From Lachnospiraceae bacterium Marseille-Q4251 (lineage in GTDB: Bacteria; Bacillota; Clostridia; Lachnospirales; Lachnospiraceae), in NCBI GenBank assembly GCA_018223435.1, contig JAGTTO010000001.1, positions 2,976,001 through 3,040,000 of the forward strand: a stretch of DNA of 64,000 nt, written 5' to 3'. The translations under genes were made by a program, and so were the position numbers. The notes under the pieces are model-generated. The model did not search any database and was not told the origin of the DNA. It saw only the letters and a program-made list of their open reading frames with translations. Below, piece by piece: positions 54,671 to 63,100 of the stretch. The stretch's first letter is position 1, and each line of letters starts with the position of its first letter.

Positions 54671-56845
54671 TTATTTGATTTTAGCCCTTCTGCTTATGCC
54701 TTTGCTTCGAAGAAGCCTGGTGTAAGCAGTTTTCTGTTTTTTCGGCACGGAAACGGTGAGCTTTTTCGGAGTTCCGATGAAAGCTTTGGTGCCGATGGTT
54801 TTGCTGGTGAGGCTGGCGGTCCGGATAGTGAGGAATGTCAGCTTTTTGCAAGCATAGAAGGCACTTTTTCCGATGCTTGTGGTGGCTGCAGGAATCGTGA
54901 GTTTCTTTAAAGCCGTGCAGCGGTAGAAGGCGTAGGCGCCGATGTTTTTGACAGAGCCTCCAAGGGTTATGCTGCTGAGCTTGCTGCAGTTGGAGAAAGC
55001 TTTCTGACCGATGGTGGTGACATTGCTTCCCACAGTAACTTTCGTGACGGTGGCATTATTCCGGAAAGCGGCGGAGGCAATGGAGGTTACTTTGAAAGGA
55101 TAGCCTTTCAGAGTTACGGTCTTTGGAATGACGACCGCTTTCGCTCCTTTTTTCGGTGCTTTAAAGGCGACGGTTCTGGTACCCGTAACGAGATATTTGC
55201 TGCCGGAGGCATGGGTCAGAGTCTGACCTTTTTTCGGCCGGGTATTTACAGAGGGAATATCCGGAATCGGGGTGCCATTCGCGGAAGTAATGGTAAATTC
55301 TTTGGTGATCTTTCCTTTGTAAAGGCCTTTTCCGGTGATGGTGACGGTGGCTGTTCCGGGATTGATATTGTTCTGATAGGAAAGGGTATAATCCGTACCA
55401 TCTTGCAGACCAGTTTCTCCGCTGATAACGGTCACATCCGGGCGAATCTCAGAACCGGTAAAGCGGAAGCGCTTTCCGGAGAGCGTGATCTTTGCGGAGG
55501 TGTCCAGCTGGGAATGATCGGTGAAATCTGCCTTTCGGCTGGAATTGCTTACATAAAACTGGATGAAGAGACCGCCTATATAGGCATCATCTTCCAAACG
55601 GGTGATGTTGCATTCCAGATTGACATATCCTTCTGAAATACCGGTGACTTTTCCATCGGAAGTAACGGTGGCAATGGAAGGATCCAGAGACTCCCAGGTG
55701 ATGGCTTCACCCTTTTCCTTCAGATAGGCTTTGTCATAAGGATAAGGATAAAAACCGGACAGACTCTGGCCTTTTCTGAGGGTGATTGCACCATGAGTCA
55801 GAGTGTAATCAGAAGATTTTCCAGGCAAATAGAAAGCCGATCCGCTGTAGCTGAGAAAGAATGGCTTCCCATTTCGGATGACAATCGAATTGGTAGCGAT
55901 GATTCCATTTGGTTTTGCGTATTCGTCGCCAACCCAGCCATCCCGATAACATTCATCGTTGATCATCAAATCTTTTCGCTCCGGGTTTTCGTCATACTCC
56001 CATCCATCATGGGTACCGTTGGGAGACTCAGAATAACGAAGAACCGCAGGGTAGGAAATACCCTCTGCAGAGCCAAAATACTGCACGGAACAGCCATGTA
56101 CCTGACTTCCCGGAATTCCGTTTTCAAGGTACAGAAAACGGCCGTCTTTGTAAAAAATCCCGCTTCCGTTATTGATGTACTGGAAAGGAATTCCGTCATA
56201 GTAGGGGCAGACCCCATCGATGAGATCGAAAAAATACCACTTGGAGATAAAGGTTTTGTCTTTGCATTGATACCTGTCGAACAGCGGATCAAAGAGGTAC
56301 CAGTCATTTCCGAGCCAGGCCATGACCCAGGCGTGACCGTCTGCATGGCTTAAGACTCCAAGGGTCATATTTTTCTGCATGTTTCCGATCCATCCGGTGC
56401 AGTCCACAGCAGAAATACCGGCAAAGCGCATCAGCGCTGTCATCAGCATGCTGTATCCCTGGCAGTCGCCTCTGCGGCTGTAAAATACGTCGATTGGAAA
56501 ACTGGAGACGGTGGTGTCGTAAGTGATGTTTGTTTTGACCCACCGGGCGATGGCGTTGGCTTTTTGGGAAGGGGAAGTGAGCCCCTTGGTAATGGTATCG
56601 CTCAGGTTTTGCAGGACTTCCCGGTCAGCATCGGAAGTGAACCAGTTTGTGAGGGCAAAATCCGGGTATTTTTGCCGGTAGATTTCATCAATATAATTCC
56701 AGGAAGCAGAAGTAAGCTTAGGTGTGATTTTGTAGCAGGGGTCCGAATCCTTATAGGAAGCAGCCTGGCTGTTTCCGGGCATCCATACGGCAAAGAGAAC
56801 TGCCAGTAGGAAAAGGACAGCAAAGAGGTTTGTTTTCTTTTTCAT
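54671..56845 (-). CDS. Secreted transglutaminase-like protein with Ig-like and BspA leucine-rich repeats
   Basis: 724 residues with a signal peptide (1-28, ending SQAAS). The transglutaminase/protease-like core (about 95-200) has the triad in RRGDCQGYS, DGHAWV and YLFDPLF. A Big_2-type bacterial Ig-like domain (ATVTSDGKVTGISEGYV) follows near 400. Next is an MBG-like strand domain (about 455-525), then BspA-type leucine-rich repeats (FSNCSKLSSITLGGSVKNIG, YRCTALKKLTIP) to the end. No LPxTG or membrane anchor is seen. AAGGAG precedes the ATG. It is probably a surface or wall-associated protein acting on peptides or cross-links. Confidence 0.88.
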   Translation of the reverse strand: MKKKTNLFAVLFLLAVLFAVWMPGNSQAASYKDSDPCYKITPKLTSASWNYIDEIYRQKYPDFALTNWFTSDADREVLQNLSDTITKGLTSPSQKANAIARWVKTNITYDTTVSSFPIDVFYSRRGDCQGYSMLMTALMRFAGISAVDCTGWIGNMQKNMTLGVLSHADGHAWVMAWLGNDWYLFDPLFDRYQCKDKTFISKWYFFDLIDGVCPYYDGIPFQYINNGSGIFYKDGRFLYLENGIPGSQVHGCSVQYFGSAEGISYPAVLRYSESPNGTHDGWEYDENPERKDLMINDECYRDGWVGDEYAKPNGIIATNSIVIRNGKPFFLSYSGSAFYLPGKSSDYTLTHGAITLRKGQSLSGFYPYPYDKAYLKEKGEAITWESLDPSIATVTSDGKVTGISEGYVNLECNITRLEDDAYIGGLFIQFYVSNSSRKADFTDHSQLDTSAKITLSGKRFRFTGSEIRPDVTVISGETGLQDGTDYTLSYQNNINPGTATVTITGKGLYKGKITKEFTITSANGTPIPDIPSVNTRPKKGQTLTHASGSKYLVTGTRTVAFKAPKKGAKAVVIPKTVTLKGYPFKVTSIASAAFRNNATVTKVTVGSNVTTIGQKAFSNCSKLSSITLGGSVKNIGAYAFYRCTALKKLTIPAATTSIGKSAFYACKKLTFLTIRTASLTSKTIGTKAFIGTPKKLTVSVPKKQKTAYTRLLRSKGISRRAKIK

Positions 56846-57020
56846 AATTTCTCGCTCCTTTTGGTAAAAATTTCTTCTGGAGATTATCCTAACAAAGGGA
56901 GCGGGAAATGTAAATGGAAGGAAAAAAATTTGTACAAAATGTGCAGGAGAATGTCAAAAATGTGCAGAAGAGGTGCTGTTTTATATTCCGCAGGTATTCT
57001 GAACAGATGAAAATAAAATG

Positions 57021-57160
57021 GTAACTGTTCAGAGCCAAGCAGATTTTCATGAAAAGTGTGAGTCATGCTTGCATGAACGAACACTTTTTCTTGGAAATCT
57101 ATTTGGCGGATACGCCACACGAAATGCAAAGCATTTTGGAGATGGGTTCTGAACAGTTAC
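57021..57160. repeat. Palindromic repeat A, copy 3
   Basis: Ends GTAACTGTTCAGAGCC (57021-57036) and its inverted match ending GAACAGTTAC (57160). The hairpin tip is TCATGC-TT-GCATGA on AAGTGT/ACACTT. A second hairpin is AAATGC/GCATTT. The remaining gap to 57320 holds a T-rich tract and a GGAGGTTCT/AGAACCTCC hairpin (57244-57275). Confidence 0.82.
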
Positions 57161-57320
57161 TCTAATTTTTTCTTTCTTCTTTTCTTTATTTGCTGCATTC
57201 GCAGCCTTAGAAATTTCCAATGCGAAAAATCAATCAAAACAGAGGAGGTTCTAAGGCAGAAAAGGCAGAACCTCCCTGGCAGTATGGCTGTGTGCCAGAA
57301 CTTAAAACAGGAGGTAGAAA

Positions 57321-57377
57321 ATGAAAGAAAACAGAAAAACAAAAGCATCGGGGGAACCTGCCTATGATAAGAAATGA
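57321..57377 (+). CDS. Possible 18-residue ORF, relic of an Rpn-family start
   Basis: The strong site CAGGAGGT precedes ATG 57321. The peptide MKENRKTKASGEPAYDKK ends inside the next gene in another frame. Its GEPAYDK resembles GSAYDQSLK, found near the start of the next protein, so it may be the 5' end of a former paralogue. Confidence 0.35.
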   Translation: MKENRKTKASGEPAYDKK

Positions 57378-58401
57378 GACACAGGCAGTTCTTCGAGCAG
57401 CAGGGAAACAGGGATCAGCGTATGACCAGTCCTTAAAAACGGTATGGATGAATAAGGAAGTATTGATTCCGCTTCTTCAGATGTTGATTCCGGAGTATCA
57501 GGGATGCAGCCAGGAAGAAATTCTCAAATACCTGGATCAGGAATCCGTTACCGGGATGGATCCGGTCGGAGATTTGCCGGATGTTGGTTCTGATATTCGG
57601 ATCAGGCAGGAAAGCAGCGAGCTGTCTTCCATAGCGGATAAGACGGTTCGCTTTGATATTCGGTTTAAAGCATTGAATCCCAGGCTTACCAGGGAACCGA
57701 TCCGTGTGAACCTGCATTTTGATTTGGAGGGACAGCTGAGCTACCGGCCGGGAAGTCCATCCTATCCCATTATAAAGAGGGCAGTTTATTATGTGGCCAG
57801 AGATCTTTCTTCACAGCTGGGAGTTCTCACCCATACAACGGATTATGCTGCTTTGGAAAAGTGCTATTCGATATGGATCTGTACAGAGGATATTCCGATA
57901 AAACTCCAGAATACAGTAACGGAATATTCATTCCGGAAGCAGGATCTCATCGGAGTTTGCGAGGAAAAGGAAGAAGATTATGACCTTATGACGGTTGTGA
58001 TTATTCGCAGAGGCAAAGAAGCAGACGGAAAAGAAATCTTCGATTATCTGGAAAGTGTTTTTTCCGGGAACTTGGAGAAGCTAGCTGCCTATTCAAAAAT
58101 ACACTGGTCTGAATCATTTCGGGAGGAGGTAAAAACCATGACAGGATTTGGAGACGTTATTTTTAGAGATGCCATGCAGCGTGGCTTGGAACAGGGCATG
58201 CAGAAAGGAATTCAGAAAGGAATTCAGAAAGGAATGCAGAAAGAGCGCCAGAATAGTATTCAGATTTTGCTTCATGCATATAAAAAATTTCATTACGCAG
58301 AGAGCGATCTTGTAGAAGTCTTGATGGAAGGCTATCAGATGACGGAAACAGAAGCAAAACAGATGATTGCGGAAATGCGAGAAGTGGACAGAATCTCCTG
58401 A
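57364..58401 (+). CDS. Rpn/PD-(D/E)XK-family nuclease (transposase_31-like)
   Basis: The 345-residue protein has the order GSAYDQSLKTVWMNKEVLIP, then VRFDIRFKA and NLHFDLEGQ. This fits the PD-(D/E)XK core (Asp...Asp-x-Glu-x-Gln) of Rpn recombination-promoting nucleases. The C-terminus has the repeated GMQKGIQKGIQKGMQKE segment common in this family. Rpn proteins are DNA nucleases that raise recombination; some are annotated as transposases. The start overlaps a better-placed small ORF. Palindromic repeats lie on both sides (57021-57160 and 58466-58548). Confidence 0.82.
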   Translation: MIRNETQAVLRAAGKQGSAYDQSLKTVWMNKEVLIPLLQMLIPEYQGCSQEEILKYLDQESVTGMDPVGDLPDVGSDIRIRQESSELSSIADKTVRFDIRFKALNPRLTREPIRVNLHFDLEGQLSYRPGSPSYPIIKRAVYYVARDLSSQLGVLTHTTDYAALEKCYSIWICTEDIPIKLQNTVTEYSFRKQDLIGVCEEKEEDYDLMTVVIIRRGKEADGKEIFDYLESVFSGNLEKLAAYSKIHWSESFREEVKTMTGFGDVIFRDAMQRGLEQGMQKGIQKGIQKGMQKERQNSIQILLHAYKKFHYAESDLVEVLMEGYQMTETEAKQMIAEMREVDRIS

Positions 58402-58465
58402 ATACAGAACAGTTTCGGTTTCTTACTTTACAGAATATTTTGGATGTTGTACACTGTTATCTGAA

Positions 58466-58548
58466 GATATCAGAGTCAAACAGACACAAAATCCGATGCA
58501 AGCTTGCTTGCAAGAGGATTTTTGTCCAGTTGACCCTTGACTCATATG
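58466..58548. repeat. Palindromic repeat C
   Basis: Ends ATCAGAGTCAA and TTGACTCATAT enclose a hairpin (58483-58526): GACA, AAAATCC, TGCAAGC-TT-GCTTGCA, GGATTTT, GTC. The two-T tip is the same as in repeats A and B. It lies between the Rpn-type gene and the LuxR-type gene. Confidence 0.75.
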
Positions 58549-58606
58549 AAAGTGCTTGATACAAAAGAAGAAACCGCATGGATTCCTGCGGCATCAGGGG
58601 GAAGTT

Positions 58607-59980
58607 ATGGATAAATGTGTCATACAAAAGTACAAAACAGGAGAAATCCGAAGTGTCCGGGAAGAAGAAAAGGAGCGGTGGCTATTTTCAGTAACTGATA
58701 TTCTGCGTGTGTTGGAAGTCTCGACAAACCCCAGCCGCTACTGGAGTGATTTTAAAAGAAAATTGCGGAAAAAAGGAGAATTGGCATCTTCTTCTTTCAG
58801 TCTTACGAATGTCGTATCACTGAAACTCCCGGCGTCTGATCAGAAAAGCTACCAGACCGATATGGTGGATTTGGAAGAGCTGACAAAACTGCTTCCTCTG
58901 CTTCACAGCAGTGGAAAAGAAGAGTTCCTGACCTGGATTTTAAGTATTGGAAGAGAAGAAATGCCAAAAGAGCAGGAAGAAGTGATCTGGCCCGTTCTTC
59001 CGCTTCTGAATTCCTCTTTCCTTCCAGGAAAAGGAAAAGAAACCGTAGAAAAATTCGAACATCCGGATCTTCGGAGAATTGCCCAGGCAGAGCTCTTTTA
59101 TTTCTCCGGAGAAGCAGAAAAATGCAGAGATATTACAGAAAACTATCTGGAAAACAGAAATCTTTCCATCCGGCTTTCTGCCTGCATGATGTATTCCTTT
59201 GCCAATTTTACGCTGGGAAACGCAGAAGCCGCTCGGGACGGTTTCCGGAGGATACAGGAGGCACTGGCCATTGTGATGGCCCAGAATGGGAAAAAAGAAC
59301 TCCAGGCAAACTGCGTTTTTTCCGTTTATGTGGCCTGTGTGCTGGTGCATCTTCCGACAGATGACCTGCCGCCTCTTCGGGATTATGTCCGGTATTTACC
59401 TGCAGGGCTGCGGATTTTTGCAGCTTATCTTATGGCTCATAAGCTTTATCTGGAAGAAAAATATGAGCGGGCCCTGGGAATTCTGGATGCGACGGTATTA
59501 TCCATCCGTGATCCCTATCCCATTCCTGAAATTTATGTCAACTGCGTGATCGCCATGTGCCGGATCAAACTCAAAGAGATCGAAGAGGCCAGGGAGGCCT
59601 TTATGACTGCCTGGGAGATAGCGAGACCGGATGGCCTTCTGGAGGCCTTCATCGAGCATCACGGCCTTTTGCAGGGCGTGATGGAAGCCTGCCTGAAAAA
59701 GACCGAACCGGAAGCCTACAAATCCCTTACAAAAGGAATCATCAATTTCAGTCGTGGCTGGATGAAGCTTCATAACAAAGAGTCCGAGCGGAACATAACA
59801 GATGCACTGACACCGCAGGAATTTGCCATTGCCATGCTGGCCTGCCGGGACTGGACAAATCAGGAGATCGCAGACTGTCTGGGAATCTCAGTTAATACCG
59901 TGAAACACATCATTTCCGATATTCTCTCGATTCTCCATGTCAACAGCAGAAAAGAACTGCTGCAATTTGTAAATAAGTAA
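58607..59980 (+). CDS. Bro-N / TPR-like / LuxR fusion regulator
   Basis: 457 residues from ATG 58607, chosen for the AGGGGGAAG site; an in-frame ATG at 58556 adds 17 residues. Residues about 20-110 match the Bro-N domain of phage antirepressors and DinD-like proteins (LFSVTDILRVLEVSTNPSRYW, LKLPASDQKSYQTDMVD). Residues about 150-380 are helical with TPR-like repeats. The end is a LuxR-type helix-turn-helix (ALTPQEFAIAMLACRDWTNQ, GISVNTVKHIISDI). It is presumably a DNA-binding regulator. The next gene is a giant surface protein on the same strand. Confidence 0.82.
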   Translation: MDKCVIQKYKTGEIRSVREEEKERWLFSVTDILRVLEVSTNPSRYWSDFKRKLRKKGELASSSFSLTNVVSLKLPASDQKSYQTDMVDLEELTKLLPLLHSSGKEEFLTWILSIGREEMPKEQEEVIWPVLPLLNSSFLPGKGKETVEKFEHPDLRRIAQAELFYFSGEAEKCRDITENYLENRNLSIRLSACMMYSFANFTLGNAEAARDGFRRIQEALAIVMAQNGKKELQANCVFSVYVACVLVHLPTDDLPPLRDYVRYLPAGLRIFAAYLMAHKLYLEEKYERALGILDATVLSIRDPYPIPEIYVNCVIAMCRIKLKEIEEAREAFMTAWEIARPDGLLEAFIEHHGLLQGVMEACLKKTEPEAYKSLTKGIINFSRGWMKLHNKESERNITDALTPQEFAIAMLACRDWTNQEIADCLGISVNTVKHIISDILSILHVNSRKELLQFVNK

Positions 59981-60056
59981 AAGACAGAGAAAAGCTGTGA
60001 TTTTCAGCCTTACGAATATCGTAAAACTGAACCCGTAAACGAAAGATAAAAAGACC

Positions 60057-60096
60057 AAAAGTGCCTTGCCTGGCAGTCCGGGCAGGGCACTTTTTT
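60057..60096 (+). terminator. Terminator after LuxR fusion gene
   Basis: GTGCCTTGCC (60061-60070) pairs with GGCAGGGCAC (60081-60090) with one wobble, followed by six Ts. A TATAAT at 60135-60140 is a likely -10 for the next gene, with a poor -35. Confidence 0.9.
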
Positions 60097-60191
60097 CTGC
60101 TTTCAAGAGGGTTTCTGGTGAGTAAAAAAAATAATATAATATTCTTAAGAACTGTCAGATAATGGAAAAATTATATGAGGGAGGAAGCAAT

Positions 60192-63100
60192 ATGAAGAAA
60201 AAGCAACGGCAATTTCTGGCTATGCTTCTGGTTCTGGCCATGCTGGTAACGACCATTGGAGGCACAGGAGTGGGCGAAACCTTTGTGCGGGCAGCAGAAC
60301 TGGAAGAAAAAAAGGAAGAAAGCAATAAAAGCGCAGAGACAGAGACGGAGGAAGATCTCCGCACGATGGAGATGGCTGCGAAAGAGCTGAAAGAACAGGC
60401 GCAGCTGGAAACCTGGTCGGACGCGAAGGCTTTTCTGGAAAAACTTCTGGGTTTAAGTGCCGAAAGCGATGAGCTGGACTCCTATTTTGACGGGAAAACA
60501 GACGAAAACCTTTCCGGGGCAGACTGGCAGGCGCTCTGCGAAAAGCTCTGGGCGAACCGGGTCTTTTCCGAGGAAGAAGCCGACAGCCTGAATCTGACCG
60601 GAGGAGATGCAAATCTTCTCATCATGGCAGAAAAAGCGGCCGTGACCGGTGTGGAGGCAAAGCACATTTCTGTTGCCGGAGGCGGCAAGGTGAAGCTGAA
60701 AGAGACGAAAGCAGATTCTATGGGAATTTTCGGTGGCATCAGAACCGAACTTTCCGGCACCAGTCTGGAAAAGCTGACGCTCTTTAGCGGAGAAGAAGCG
60801 GAAGATACCCTACTTCGCCTTTCTCAGGATACGGAAGTTCCGGAGATCCAGGTGGATGGCGGAAAAGAAGTGACCATTGAGGGAAATGCTTCCCTGGGCG
60901 TGATCCGGGTAACGAAAGCACCGGAAAAACTTACGGTACGGGCAACTGCTTCCGTGAAAAATGAAAGTCAGGAAGCACTTACGCTTGTGAAGCCTGACGG
61001 AAGCGAGATCACACTCAAAGCCGGGCAGCAGGAGGAGCTGGTGCTGACCTCTTATCTGGTCACTTTTATGGCAGAAGATGAGGTACTGGAGACTTCTCTT
61101 GTAAAACCGGGTGATCCGGTGGAATATCCGGAAGAACTGCCGGAAAAAGAAGGCAAGATTTTTACCTCCTGGTATCAGGACGAGGAATTTACGGAGCCGG
61201 CCTCTCAGTTTGAGGCTGTGAACGGTCAGCTGACCTTTTATGCCCGTTATATAAAAGCAGAGGATGCAGTTACGGTCACCTTCGAGACCGCTGGCGGTGA
61301 TCCTTTAAAACCACTGGCCTTTGCAAAGGGTGAAACGCTTCTGACCAAGCCGGTTTCAGAAATCTCCACAAGAAAAGAAGGGTATACCTTTGGCGGCTGG
61401 TGCCGTGATGCGGAGTGTACGGAGAGCTTTTCCTATACGGAGCCGCTGGAAGAAAACGTGACATTGTATGCATTTTTTACGTCCGATGAACCGGAGATTT
61501 CTGAAAAAGACGGAAGCTCTGTGGACAGGAAGGATTTCGGCTGGCAGGAAGAGGTGCTTCTTACTGCGGAAGAGGGAATGACGCTGGAGGATGTGCAGGC
61601 AGCCATCCGTCTGGAGGCAGGATCCGGTGATCTGGAGCCGACGGTCAGCGTAAGAGAGACGGCAGACGGTTTTTCTCTTTCCGGAACCTGTTATGAAAAG
61701 GATGGGGAGAAAGGCTTTGAACCCGGTTCCACAGTGAGTGTGATCGTATCTGACGGTGTGCATTTTGCCGGTTATTCGGAAGACGTGGAGACCATGGTGC
61801 TCTATGTATACAAGGAAGAAGTCGAGGTGGTAGACTTTTCCGATGAGATCGCCTATGAACTCTGGGATCAGGTGACTTCTTATACACCGGTGGTTTCTTA
61901 TGAGGATAAGGACCAGAGCGAAAACCTGGATGAAGAGGTCGACCAGAGAGATTATGACCCCGGTGAGATCGTACTTCAGACCGACAAAGAGTATAAAAAA
62001 GAGGATATCGTAGTCTTTTATGACGGTGAGATCGGCAGAGAGGAGCAGAATATCGAAGCCTACACAGAGGGCTCTTTCGATGGCTACGTTCTTTTTGCAG
62101 AGATTCTGACTGCTGAGAAAAAAGAGGATGGGACACATCTGACGTTCGGTTACGCGGATCCCGAAGCTTATCTTTCTGATCTGGATGTTCATGTGACGGA
62201 AGATGTGGATGTGGATGAGGAACTGAGCGAGGAAGATCTGGAGCTCCTTTCATCCAAAATCTCCAGTCAGGTGGAAGAAAATGAGGAACTGAAGGCACAG
62301 ATGCTGGTAGCTGTCATGAGCTCCAGGGAGACGCAGAAGCTCCTGGATGAGATGTACGGAGAAGGCGTATATGCACTGGCAGGTATGAATGCGACGCTCC
62401 AGCCGCAGCGCCCCACGGTAAAGCTTTCCGTATCCGGAAGTACGGTGACAGCAAATATCACGGTCGGTGCCAAAGCCACGATCAAAAAGGACGGCAAGAT
62501 ACTGATGACGGTGACACCGAAGCTTGCATTTACCCAGTCTCTGTCGGTACAGACCAATGTAAACGGCGGAAAGATCTGGCTGGATATGTCTGTAACGCTT
62601 CGTTCCACGTCGAAGATCGCCCTTACGATCTCTGCCACCACCGGAAAGAGTGCCAGTGTTTTTGAAAAAGCGGCAGAGAGCATGAAAGAGATCGTAAAAC
62701 CGGAAGGCATCAAAGAGACGGACGATTACGATGCGTATGACCAGTCCGTGCAGGATCTTATGGATGTGATGCAGTCGGTGGTTTCGACCTCACTGTCCTA
62801 TAATGATCTCTTTACCGTCCGGCTTCTGACACTGAAATTCTCCTTCTACGGCATCATCACCCTTGGCGTGGACCTGGATTTCGTGGGTCAGATCGGTATT
62901 CTGGCAACCTTCGGTGTGGAGATCGTCATTACAAACGGCGAACGCATCGGTTTCAAATACAATTTCCTGAAATTCAAGGGAAGTTCTTACACGCAGAAGC
63001 TGGAAAGTAACGTGACTACGAATATTTACCTCATCGGTAAAGTCGGCGTCCGTCTGGGTCTCCGTCTGACAATCTCGATCACACTCTGCGGTATCGCAAG

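Noticed and set aside
61356..62713. Long minus-strand frames opposite the giant surface protein
   Set aside because: The plus-strand frame has a signal peptide, strong ribosome-binding site and InlB-type repeats; the minus-strand frames have none of these.
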